Assembly (NCBI RefSeq): GCF_001969855.1
Contig: NZ_MRBL01000013.1
Span: 1-41,521 of the forward strand
Direction of reading: 5' to 3'
Length of the DNA: 41,521 bases
Origin: Bacillus haynesii
GTDB lineage: Bacteria; Bacillota; Bacilli; Bacillales; Bacillaceae
The position numbers and the translations under genes were made by a program. Of the stretch, positions 6,801 through 14,465 are shown one piece after another (positions within the stretch are counted from its first letter, which is position 1; each line of letters opens with the position of its first letter). Below the pieces are notes generated by a model, which was given only the letters and a program-made list of their open reading frames with translations, did no database searches and was not told the origin of the DNA.

Positions 6801-9783
6801 GGCTCGCGTTGACATTGATGCTCCAATCGACATAACCACCGTTTTGTTTGCCTCCTTTGAAAACGAGGCTTCCTCCGTCTGCGACCGAAACGGATGCCGT
6901 CAACTCACGCTCTGAATATCCGGCATTATGGTATGTCGCCTTGTTGGTGTAAGGTTCATGCTTAATGACCTGTCCTTTAAGCGATGTTTTAAATTCAATA
7001 AGATACGGGACGGAATCGTCCGTTTTTAAATGGACAGTCAAAGTTTGTTTATTGTCAGCCGACGGCTCTTCCACATCATATTGGGAAGCGGGCAAGATGT
7101 CTCCTTCTGTGATGGAACCGTCTTTATTGACTGCATAGCTCTTCACGATAACTGATCCTTTAACAAATTGCTGGTCATCTGCTAAAGAATCTTTAATATA
7201 AGGATTCTTTGACGGCTCTCCATTATAGTTGAGGCCGATTTTCCACGTGATTTCTTTTGTAACAGCGTTGTATGAGCCGTTTTTGAAGCCGTTGTGGGAT
7301 GTCTGGCGATTCGGCGTGAAACTGCTCGTTTCCTTATTTCTGCGTTCAGTGCTGCTGTGATCAGTCCAGGTTGATTCAGCCGTGTTTTTGACATTTTCGT
7401 TGGAAAAGTCGGCATTCATATTCGTCGTATACGTGATCTTAAACTGGCTGTTTGTTGTCGCATAATCTCCGATGAGTTCCAGGAGAAAACCTTCATGATC
7501 CGGTTTTATTGTCAATGTGTAGTCTTTGCCTTCTTCAAGCGTTTTGTTATTCGTCACATCCTGAAGACGGAATGATCCGTCGAGGAGCGTGAGCCCGCCG
7601 CTTTCGAAATTGTCATCCAACTTCCAATTGTTCATCGTGTAGTTGTTTTTGTTGATTGTGATCGTCCAATCGACCGTTTTCTTCTGGTAATCAATGTTTG
7701 AATAGCCTTTTATCAAATTCTGCTGAATGGCTGTACCTGAAGCTTTCTTTGATTCCCCTGTTCCAGTCACTGCGGTGTTCGTATATGTTGTTGATTTATC
7801 GATGATCACTCCGCTGTTGACCTCGGTTTGATACGTGATTTTGTAAGCTCCGGTAACATTTTGGTTAAATTTGATTTCAAACCCGCTTCCAGTATCGGAG
7901 AGCGTATAGTCCTTGCCTTCCGTTAGAGGCGTTCCCGCCTGCTCACTTCCGTTTTGATTGAAAGAAATCGGAATCACTTTCAAAGAATCAGAAACAAGGT
8001 GCAAATCAGCGGAACCAAACGAGTCCGTTATGCTCGCCTTGGATTCGTCAATCTTTTTCTCTCCATAGTTATATAAAATCGTCCAGCTGAAAGTCTGTGA
8101 ATCGCTTTTATAACCTGTCGACGATTTTTCGATCATTTTCCCGTATTTGGCTGTGACAGAGGCCTCTGCAGAAGCCGGTTCCAGATTGTCTCCACCGAAC
8201 GTTGCCTTGTTCGTAAATGCAGCGTCTCCGCCTTCGTTCGGTTTTGCGGAGTCATCGATGTCCGTCACATAGATCAGGCGATAAGCCGAATCTATGTCAC
8301 CGTCAAATGTGACATTCCCATTTGCGTCTACGGTGTAGCCTGACAGAACTTCATCTCCTTGGCTGACTGAACCATCTATGTTGACATCCAACTGATAAAC
8401 TTTGACAGAACGATAGGTCAATCCTTCCGGAAAGTTCTCGGTCAGCTTGGCATTTTTGACCTGATCCAATTTTTTGTTGAGGTCGACTGTCCATGTGACT
8501 TGCCCCGGGTTGATGCCTTTATCAAAAGTTCCGGATTTATCAATGGTTTTGCTTACTTTTGGTTTGAAATAAACCGTTACTTCCGGAGTGTCTGATTTCA
8601 CCGGGAAAGGAATCTTTTGAGTCGTCGAGCCTTTTATTTTTTGCGCGTTGAACTGCGTATTGACAAACAATGTCCCTTTGACATTCGAATCTTCTTTCAC
8701 TTCGCCGTTAAACGTCATCACAACATGGCCTTTTGTATCAATTGAAAAATAGCCGTACGTGATGCCGTCTGAGCTTAATGGCTGATTCGGAATATCGTTG
8801 TACATAATAAAAGCTTCAGGCAGATCAAATTCATAGCGATCACCGTCGTTTATCGTCTTTCCGAGCTCATTCGGGATGTCCCAAGTGATTGAAATTTTTG
8901 CCGGCGAATTCGTGTCGGCTCGGTTGCTTTTGTCATAAGGCTTTCCGTGCTCATCTGTCAGCGTCACGCCGGTTAAAATATTTTGGGTGATTTGATTGCC
9001 GCCGGACGCAAGTCTTCCGGCTGCTGCTAGTCTTGAAGATGCTGCCGGTTTTGAATCGCTGCTCTCAGCGTCGGCAGATGCTTTTGTCTTCGCTTCCTCT
9101 TGGTCCTGTCCTCCTGAAGATTTTGATTGATCGTCTGCTGCTGCCTGATCGTCCTCAGATGACGGAGCATCATTTTTCGCCGTTTCAGATTCGGAGCCTG
9201 TATTCACAGGTATGATCACTTGCTGCGTCTTGCCTGCTCCGAGTTGAAAGAGAGCTGTGACCGTTTTTGTATCGCTTTTCACATCTGCGGCAAACTTTGC
9301 TGACAGTGTGATGGACCCTTTTGCCCCGGCAGAACCCTCGGCTGAGCTGTTCAAAGATACGGTAAAAATGTTGCTGTCCGCTTTCACTTGATAGCTGCCG
9401 ATGATCTGCTGATCTGCCGATTTCACATCTCCCTCGGCATCCTGAACGAATTCGAAGCTTTTAGGTACCTCTACAGTAAAACTTTTTTCGGTGCCGGCTT
9501 TTTCATCGTTTTTTAACGACCACTCGTATGTGAGTGTCACTTTGTCACCCGGCTTTAATGCTGGTTCGTCTCCCTTTGAGCCGTCAACCGTTTGACCTTC
9601 GCTGTTTTTGATTGTCACTGAATCAAAAAACACGCTGCCGCCTGTTGACGTTCCGGCAGCCACTGCCGTCAGCGTAAAGCCGACAACTTGACTGAAGATC
9701 AAATACAATGCCAGGCAAGTGACCAAACATGATTTCAGTCCTCTTTTTTTGCTGAGGCTGAACGAATATTTTTTCGATCTCAA
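3844..9783 (-). CDS. LPKTG-anchored MSCRAMM-like adhesin with collagen-binding-type and eight Cna-B domains
   Basis: A 1979-residue surface protein. Residues 1-43 form a signal peptide with a basic start, a hydrophobic core and an AVAA cleavage region. Next come a beta-sandwich-like module (about 45-200), an acidic Ser/Asp/Glu linker (about 200-260) and an N2-like domain (265-400). Five collagen-binding-type modules follow, starting near 408, 546, 688, 827 and 973; each has an aromatic WTI/WTV strand typical of these folds. Eight Cna-B repeats of about 93 residues (1135-1894) carry the LTK lysine and the ETKAP glutamate expected for isopeptide cross-links. A Pro/Asp/Asn-rich wall spacer, LPKTG at 1943-1947, a membrane helix and a basic tail complete it. 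The start is TTG with GGGGAGG 9 nt upstream. The ligand is unknown; collagen binding is suggested by family only. No pilin motif is seen. Confidence 0.93.
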   Translation of the reverse strand: MRSKKYSFSLSKKRGLKSCLVTCLALYLIFSQVVGFTLTAVAAGTSTGGSVFFDSVTIKNSEGQTVDGSKGDEPALKPGDKVTLTYEWSLKNDEKAGTEKSFTVEVPKSFEFVQDAEGDVKSADQQIIGSYQVKADSNIFTVSLNSSAEGSAGAKGSITLSAKFAADVKSDTKTVTALFQLGAGKTQQVIIPVNTGSESETAKNDAPSSEDDQAAADDQSKSSGGQDQEEAKTKASADAESSDSKPAASSRLAAAGRLASGGNQITQNILTGVTLTDEHGKPYDKSNRADTNSPAKISITWDIPNELGKTINDGDRYEFDLPEAFIMYNDIPNQPLSSDGITYGYFSIDTKGHVVMTFNGEVKEDSNVKGTLFVNTQFNAQKIKGSTTQKIPFPVKSDTPEVTVYFKPKVSKTIDKSGTFDKGINPGQVTWTVDLNKKLDQVKNAKLTENFPEGLTYRSVKVYQLDVNIDGSVSQGDEVLSGYTVDANGNVTFDGDIDSAYRLIYVTDIDDSAKPNEGGDAAFTNKATFGGDNLEPASAEASVTAKYGKMIEKSSTGYKSDSQTFSWTILYNYGEKKIDESKASITDSFGSADLHLVSDSLKVIPISFNQNGSEQAGTPLTEGKDYTLSDTGSGFEIKFNQNVTGAYKITYQTEVNSGVIIDKSTTYTNTAVTGTGESKKASGTAIQQNLIKGYSNIDYQKKTVDWTITINKNNYTMNNWKLDDNFESGGLTLLDGSFRLQDVTNNKTLEEGKDYTLTIKPDHEGFLLELIGDYATTNSQFKITYTTNMNADFSNENVKNTAESTWTDHSSTERRNKETSSFTPNRQTSHNGFKNGSYNAVTKEITWKIGLNYNGEPSKNPYIKDSLADDQQFVKGSVIVKSYAVNKDGSITEGDILPASQYDVEEPSADNKQTLTVHLKTDDSVPYLIEFKTSLKGQVIKHEPYTNKATYHNAGYSERELTASVSVADGGSLVFKGGKQNGGYVDWSINVNASQSVLEDVKVTDTPDTNQILAEDSFKVYQAKYDEKGAVKDSSGNLVPDDVQLQKGEDYTLDIKTDNATGEQSFVLKFTGDYKKIDRAYVIQYQSLINIAGTSGHVNNKVSISGTNVQEQTQENNSSVFVAVSSGGGSGSGERGSLTILKTGEDGTPLAGADFQLRTKDNEQLLRTGTTDDDGKLTFGNIRYGTYILKEIQAPDGYTISDAYADGVSVEINSSSSSAGALYKVVNEKNKVTLIKQDEQKNPLEGAMFKLEKKSGDGAFTTIRTNIKSDENGKVEINGLPPGDYRLLETKAPEGYLVNTKEISFSVKTNDKNQVPDVDLGTLINYKGRAHLTKEDAEGRQLEGAEFKLIDHEGKTVHEKLTSDQDGKIAVSDLAPGRYAFVETKAPEGFVLNSKEIEFTISESAEEKPESVDAGTAVNYKGSVYLTKEDAEGHTLKGAEFKIVDHEGNTVHEKLTSDEDGKIAASGLAPGRYAFVETKAPEGFMLNTDQIKFAIPGSAEGKPEPVDAGAAVNHKGSVHLTKEDAEGSKLEGAFFKIVDQNGNTVQEELVSDQNGTVTASDLAPGRYAFVETKAPAGFVLNSGKIEFLIPDSAKGKPAHVDAGTAVNYKGSVYLQKKDEDGNGLEGAVFKIIDSDGKTVRDDLISKEGGKIEVAGLAPGSYQFVEKHAPDGYLLSTDPIPFSITGEHEGEPKQVELTAVNKKNSVILTKVGKDDKSAGLQGAEFNLTDENGKVLKTGLATGADGRITVYGLKPGNYQFVETKAPKHYQLDETPISFTVKNTDTKPIEMTAENQLTPGDAKLTKVDRNDKTAVLKGAEFKLLDADGKPVKAAGNGKKLPAVWITDQNGQFTAEGLAPGRYQFVETKAPDGYKLDETPIPFEIKKGQTKPVEIIASNEKLKTPAVDKGTPDRNLGGPKTDNKGTSDSISNGDPKTNDNGHLKDTLPKTGDTDSIIPIMIGILLILSGGAFAFFTRKKQRKA
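4100..6395 (-). repeat. eight tandem Cna-B repeat units in the adhesin gene
   Basis: Units begin near 6380, 6095, 5797, 5520, 5235, 4950, 4670 and 4395 (read leftwards), each about 280 bp. Units 3 to 5 (about 4960-5800) are clearly the most alike at DNA level and share phrases such as AFVETKAP and LTKEDAEG. This suggests recent duplication or gene conversion. Copy number may vary between strains. Confidence 0.85.
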
Positions 9784-9954
9784 ATTGTGATTCCTCCCCT
9801 TTTATAATGTTTTTGTGTACGGATCGATTGTGCCTGGAAAAGGACGGCCTCCCTCCTGAAAATTTTTTTCTATTTGCAGAATGACAGGCTTTTAAAATCG
9901 TTGCTGTATGTTTAGCGGCGGTAATCAAGATGTCGCGGGTATGAATTTTGCTTT

Positions 9955-9968
9955 ATGTCAGCTGACAT
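9955..9968. promoter_or_regulatory. 14-bp perfect palindrome upstream of adhesin
   Basis: ATGTCAGCTGACAT reads the same on both strands and lies about 170 nt upstream of the adhesin start codon. It is a plausible binding site for the neighbouring response regulator; this is inference from position and symmetry only. Confidence 0.4.
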
Positions 9969-9985
9969 CATCCGAACCAAACTAC

Positions 9986-10010
9986 ATTGTATGGGATGGA
10001 ACTATACAAT
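9986..10010. promoter_or_regulatory. inverted repeat upstream of adhesin
   Basis: ATTGTAT (9986-9992) and ATACAAT (10004-10010) form a 7-bp inverted repeat with an 11-nt spacer. It also resembles promoter elements on the minus strand (TTGTAT and TACAAT) but with spacing too short for sigma-A alone. It could be an operator or part of an activated promoter. Confidence 0.35.
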
Positions 10011-10044
10011 TTCTGAACATCGGCATGTAAGCTCAAAATGGCAT

Positions 10045-10070
10045 AAAAAAAAGACCGGCTGATCCGGTCC
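10045..10070 (-). terminator. terminator of the response-regulator gene
   Basis: On the minus strand GACCGG-ATCAG-CCGGTC is followed by eight T residues, 14 nt past the stop codon. It separates the regulator transcript from the adhesin transcript. Confidence 0.92.
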
Positions 10071-10083
10071 TCATGTTTACCTT

Positions 10084-11160
10084 TTAATTCATTTTGTCCT
10101 TCATTTGTTTGTAGCGTTCATACTCCTTGATCGCTCCTTCGACATTCCCGGTTTTATTAAACAGCTGCATCTTGTATTGGATGATTTTATGATCGAACGG
10201 TTCGATTTTCTCGACCAGCAGACATATATCAAGCGCCCGGCGATAGTCTTTTTCATGAATAAGGAAATCGACCAGTTCATAAGCTTTTCCAAGCCATATC
10301 CGGGCAAGCCGCGTCTTTTCCGATTCTGCCCACAAATAGCCGTGTTCCATAAAATAATGGTTTTCATATGCAAGCAGCAATTCCATGTCTCGGTTGATCG
10401 TCGCCATATGGATTGGAGGAGCCTCTTTCAGCGACTTTTCCCATTCGTCAGTATCCACTTTTACACCGGAAATCCGGAGGACATATCCTGTGTCAGTCTT
10501 CTCGATGGATTGGACGAAAGGAAGCCTTTCGATTAATTTTCTGATTTGATAAATCGCCGTATATAGCTGGGTGCTTGCTTTAGAGACATCGTGATCCGGC
10601 CAGAACAGATCGATCAACACGTCTTTGCTGATCACATGGCCGTGGTGATGAAGCAAATACGCGTAAATTTCGCGGGCTTTGGACGTTCTCCACTTAACGG
10701 GTATATATGTTTTGACATCCTTCTCCGTTTTGTAAAATTGCAAACTCCCAAAACATTGGATGAAATAGTCCCCTCCGGCATTTTCCGCTGAAGCCTTTAG
10801 CAAGCTGTTTTCCCTGATCCGTTCAACCGTCTTCACGAGCCGGACGTAATCGACGGGTTTGAGCAAATAATCTATCGCATTTAATTCAAACGCTTTTATG
10901 GCAAAATCGTTATAGGCCGTGATAAAAACAACCTGAATGTTTTCATTCATCGATTGAATCGCTTCAGCGAGCTCAATCCCGTTGATCCCCGGCATTTCAA
11001 TGTCAAGAAACACCGTGTCTATATCCTGAATATCCGGATACTCCAGAACATCAGCCGGATCTTGAAACATTTCAATGGATCGAAAGCAATTTGTTCGTTC
11101 AAGCATATTTTTAAAATGAAGCAATGCCAGTTCCTCGTCATCCACAATTAACGCTTTCAC
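10084..11160 (-). CDS. response regulator with winged-helix and BTAD-type C-terminal region
   Basis: A 358-residue transcription regulator. Residues 1-120 are a receiver domain with acidic pocket Asp7/Asp8, phospho-acceptor Asp53 (FLDIEMPG) and the conserved Lys in LLKPVD. Residues about 140-225 look like an OmpR/SARP-type winged helix (GHVISKDVLIDLFWP). Residues about 230-358 are a helical repeat region like the bacterial transcriptional activation domain. This regulator type is uncommon in Bacillus compared with OmpR or LuxR forms. It is divergent from the hybrid kinase (167-bp gap) and lies just upstream of the adhesin on the same strand. It is therefore the likely activator of adhesin and sortase (inference). 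The partner kinase lacks a DNA-binding domain, which supports the pairing. Confidence 0.85.
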   Translation of the reverse strand: MKALIVDDEELALLHFKNMLERTNCFRSIEMFQDPADVLEYPDIQDIDTVFLDIEMPGINGIELAEAIQSMNENIQVVFITAYNDFAIKAFELNAIDYLLKPVDYVRLVKTVERIRENSLLKASAENAGGDYFIQCFGSLQFYKTEKDVKTYIPVKWRTSKAREIYAYLLHHHGHVISKDVLIDLFWPDHDVSKASTQLYTAIYQIRKLIERLPFVQSIEKTDTGYVLRISGVKVDTDEWEKSLKEAPPIHMATINRDMELLLAYENHYFMEHGYLWAESEKTRLARIWLGKAYELVDFLIHEKDYRRALDICLLVEKIEPFDHKIIQYKMQLFNKTGNVEGAIKEYERYKQMKDKMN

Positions 11161-11256
11161 GACACACCCACCCCATTTTCATCGAATCATCTGGAAATTA
11201 TTATAATGATTATATCATGTCTATGGCACTATTTAGTTGGATTCATTTTCTTAATC

Positions 11257-11286
11257 TTGTCGTTTATTAACATTTAAGAGTACAAT
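11257..11286 (+). promoter_or_regulatory. candidate promoter of hybrid kinase gene
   Basis: TTGTCG (11257-11262) and TACAAT (11281-11286) are 18 nt apart, and the start codon lies 47 nt downstream. On the opposite strand two TATAAT hexamers (11209-11214 and 11200-11205) could serve the divergent regulator gene, without a clear -35. Confidence 0.5.
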
Positions 11287-11333
11287 ATTCATAAGATTCG
11301 ACAAGACTGCAGCAGGTGGAATGAGGAGTGCTG

Positions 11334-14300
11334 ATGTTGAAAAAGCTATTTGTTTTCATTTCGATTATTCTCGGCTATGCCGGCTTCTTTTTTATTTTCT
11401 TATTCATTAACAATCAATTGTCCGATCAAAACTACCCTGAAGCGAAGCAAGGAAACATCAATCTGGAAACATGGGATTTTCAGAAAGACGGGAACATCGC
11501 GCTCACCGGAGAATGGACACTATACCGAAACCAGCTTCTCTCGCCAAAGGCCATCCATTCAGGCAAAGGAAAAGCCCCCATTTATTCCGATGTGCCTAAC
11601 AATGTCAAACTTACCGATTCAGGAAAAAACGTGGATTACGGTACATACAGACTGACGATCCGGTCAAAGCAAGACAATGAGATGTTCGGAATCAGCACCT
11701 CTTTTATTAACAGCGCAAACCGAATTTATTTCAACGGCAAATTGATTGGACAGAGCGGAACCCCTGCAAGCAAAGCGAATTTCACGGCGCAAAACAGGCC
11801 ATATACGAGTTTTTTCGAAATTCGCCGCGGGGACAACGAGCTGATTGTGCAATTTTCAAACTTCAAAAAAACACCTTCATGGGGGATAGAAAAACCGATT
11901 ACCTTCGGAACGCAGCAGCACATTTTACACCAAAGCAAAATTTCTTTTTTTAATGAAACCAGCATGATCACGGCATTCTTCATTACCGGTTTATACTTTC
12001 TCGGCTTTTTCCTGCATCGAAAAAAGGATAAGCACTTATTCTTTTTTTCGACGATGTGTCTTCTTTTTTCGGTCATTGTGCTGTTAATCGGAAGAGAACG
12101 AATCATCTTTCTTTTCTTTCCGTCTATTTCATTCTCAGCTTTAAGCGTAATGAGGGCGACCACAATGGTGCTTGTCAGTATCGCGGTTTTTCTCTATCTC
12201 TATTTCGCTTACAGAGAAATCGTTTCAAAAAAATGGATGATCGCCGCGACTTCATTTTCTGTACTGGTTTTGATGATTGATTTTATATCCTGGGGTTTTA
12301 CAGACCGTCTCGCATATATATTGCATTCCGTTCTTGCCGTCACGACTTTGATTTATATTACGTATGTGTTTGCGATTTCCGCTCTTCGGAAAATGAAAGG
12401 CAGCCTTTATCTTACGATTGCAGCGATCTCGATGAGCGCATTCGTCATTTTAACGACCGTTTCTGCCTACAGTGGCAAAAGAGGCTTTTCATTCAGCTCG
12501 CTCTATGCCGTGCCGTCGATCATCGCTTTGCTGGCGGCTGTTCTGATGATGGCGCAGCAATTCGCAGGCGCATTCCGCGAGAATGAAGTGCTATCCTTGA
12601 AATTGCTCAGAATGAATCGATTAAAAGACGAGTTTATCGCCAAAACATCACATGAATTTAAAACACCGCTGAACAGCATGATTAATATATGCCAGACCCT
12701 TTTGGCACGGAAAAGAAAAAGAATAATAGAGGAAGAAAAAGAAAATCTGCAGCTGGTCATCCGCATGGGATACAGGCTCTCCAGCCTCGTGAATGACATT
12801 CTCGATTTGGAAAAAATGAAGCAGGGCATGCTGCAGATTCAGGCCGTTCCTGTCGATACCCATTCGGCGATCAGTACGGAAATGGATTTCTACCGGCTGT
12901 TGTCAAAAAATAAAAATGTCCGGATTGTAAACCGGGTTCCATCCGGACTGCCGCTCGTCTTGGCTGACGGAAACCGCTTCCGGCAAATCATGACCAACCT
13001 GGTTGATAACGCCATCAAGTATACGCCGGAGGGACAAATTACGCTCTCTGCCGAGAGGCTCAATCAAAAGATGGTCAAAATTACGGTAGCGGATACCGGA
13101 GTCGGCATCCCAAAGGCTGTCCGTCAATCGATATTCGAATCTTTTCAACAAGCAAAAAACCATAAAGACGACGGAGCCGGACTCGGTTTAAGCATCGTCA
13201 GACAGCTCGTTCAGCTTCAAAATGGAGAGATCTGGGTAGAATCGGAAGAAGGGAAAGGATCGGCATTTCATTTCACACTGCCTGTCGCAAAGGATGATTC
13301 GCTTTCTGAGACGAAGGAGAACATGCCTCAACAGCAAGCCGTCAGGGACGTGCCCGATGTTTCAATAAGCACGCCCTATTACTCAAAGAAAATGGATGCT
13401 CCAACTGTTCTGATCGTTGATGATAACATCGAAAGCTTAAAAATTTTGGCTGATATGCTTGAAGGCGTTCCTTATCAAGTCATCGCAGCAAAAAGCGGTC
13501 AAGAGGCTTTCGAAGTCATCTCCCGTTCAAAGCTGGACTTGGTGATTTTGGACCTGATGATGCCGGATATGACAGGGTTTGAAGTGTGCATGAAAATCCG
13601 CGAAAGGTTCACAATGGTGGAACTTCCGGTTCTGATCATTACGGCAGCCATCATTGACCATGATAAATACAAGGCTTTTCACGCCGGGGCAAATGACATT
13701 TTGCAAAAACCGTACAACTACACTGAATTTGCAGCCCGCATTAAAAACCTGATCATGATGAAAGATACGGCAGCTCAGGCGACCAATATGGAGATGGCAT
13801 TCCTCCAGTCGCAGATCAAGCCGCACTTTCTTTTCAACGTATTAAATACAATTATCGCGCTCAGTCATTTGGATATTGAAAAAGCGCGCGAAGTAACGGC
13901 TGATTTTACAAACTACTTAAGAATGAGTTTTGATTTTCAAAATACATCAGGCATGAGTTCTTTCAAACATGAACTGTCGATTGTGAATTCATATCTTTCT
14001 ATTGAAAAAACACGCTTCGGTGATCGGCTGAACGTCATTTATGATATTGACGAAGATATTGACTTTACCCTTCCGCCATTAATGATTCAGCCTCTTGTCG
14101 AGAATGCCGTCCACCACGGCATCAGTAAGAAAAGAGGCGGAGGCTGGATCAGGCTGACGGCAAAAAAAGAAAGCGTAAACCGCTATTATATCAAGATAGA
14201 AGACAACGGCATCGGCATGCCGCCGGAAAAACGACACGATGTCTTTTCTTCTCATTTCACTCATAGCGTCGGTATGAAAAATATTAACCGCAGACTGAAA

Positions 14301-14426
14301 CACTTCTGCGGGAGCGAACTGAATATCGAAAGTGCGCCGGATGGCGGGACAGCTGTCTCAATGGTCATTTCTATCAATGAATCGGCGGATGTTTCAGACT
14401 CCGCCATCCAACGGGCGCCTCTGTAA
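11334..14426 (+). CDS. hybrid sensor kinase: 7TMR-DISM sensor, HisKA kinase, receiver, and LytS-type kinase
   Basis: A 1030-residue membrane sensor. An N-terminal helix is followed by an extracellular beta-rich domain (about 30-195) and seven membrane segments (about 205-410), as in 7TMR-DISM receptors. A HisKA domain with His440 (SHEFKTPLN) and an HATPase domain (DNAIKYTPEG, GAGLGLSIV) come next. Then there is a receiver with Asp740 (LVILDLMMPD), and finally a second kinase of the LytS type with His831 (QIKPHFLFNVLN) and its own HATPase (LVENAVHHGI). ATG at 11334 is preferred over GTG at 11328 because GAGGAG (11323-11328) is then 5 nt upstream. The likely output is phosphorylation of the divergent regulator. 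The internal receiver and second kinase suggest an in-protein relay or two output branches. The signal is unknown; DISM domains often bind carbohydrates or other small molecules. Confidence 0.9.
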   Translation: MLKKLFVFISIILGYAGFFFIFLFINNQLSDQNYPEAKQGNINLETWDFQKDGNIALTGEWTLYRNQLLSPKAIHSGKGKAPIYSDVPNNVKLTDSGKNVDYGTYRLTIRSKQDNEMFGISTSFINSANRIYFNGKLIGQSGTPASKANFTAQNRPYTSFFEIRRGDNELIVQFSNFKKTPSWGIEKPITFGTQQHILHQSKISFFNETSMITAFFITGLYFLGFFLHRKKDKHLFFFSTMCLLFSVIVLLIGRERIIFLFFPSISFSALSVMRATTMVLVSIAVFLYLYFAYREIVSKKWMIAATSFSVLVLMIDFISWGFTDRLAYILHSVLAVTTLIYITYVFAISALRKMKGSLYLTIAAISMSAFVILTTVSAYSGKRGFSFSSLYAVPSIIALLAAVLMMAQQFAGAFRENEVLSLKLLRMNRLKDEFIAKTSHEFKTPLNSMINICQTLLARKRKRIIEEEKENLQLVIRMGYRLSSLVNDILDLEKMKQGMLQIQAVPVDTHSAISTEMDFYRLLSKNKNVRIVNRVPSGLPLVLADGNRFRQIMTNLVDNAIKYTPEGQITLSAERLNQKMVKITVADTGVGIPKAVRQSIFESFQQAKNHKDDGAGLGLSIVRQLVQLQNGEIWVESEEGKGSAFHFTLPVAKDDSLSETKENMPQQQAVRDVPDVSISTPYYSKKMDAPTVLIVDDNIESLKILADMLEGVPYQVIAAKSGQEAFEVISRSKLDLVILDLMMPDMTGFEVCMKIRERFTMVELPVLIITAAIIDHDKYKAFHAGANDILQKPYNYTEFAARIKNLIMMKDTAAQATNMEMAFLQSQIKPHFLFNVLNTIIALSHLDIEKAREVTADFTNYLRMSFDFQNTSGMSSFKHELSIVNSYLSIEKTRFGDRLNVIYDIDEDIDFTLPPLMIQPLVENAVHHGISKKRGGGWIRLTAKKESVNRYYIKIEDNGIGMPPEKRHDVFSSHFTHSVGMKNINRRLKHFCGSELNIESAPDGGTAVSMVISINESADVSDSAIQRAPL

Positions 14427-14432
14427 CAGCAA

Positions 14433-14460
14433 AAGGACGGAATCACTTGATTCCGTCCTT
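14433..14460. terminator. shared terminator between hybrid kinase and ydgK
   Basis: A 13-bp perfect stem with a 2-nt loop lies between two convergent stops. The minus-strand side is followed by TTTT and fits ydgK best; the plus-strand tail (CACCTTT) is weaker. Confidence 0.8.
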
Positions 14461-14465
14461 CACCT

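Larger units (their letters stand above)
9784..10044. other. adhesin upstream region
   Basis: This stretch between the regulator terminator and the adhesin start holds the control region of the adhesin. It includes a perfect palindrome at 9955-9968 and an inverted repeat at 9986-10010, both listed separately. I could not place a convincing sigma-A promoter with normal spacing. That would be expected for an activator-dependent promoter. Confidence 0.5.
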
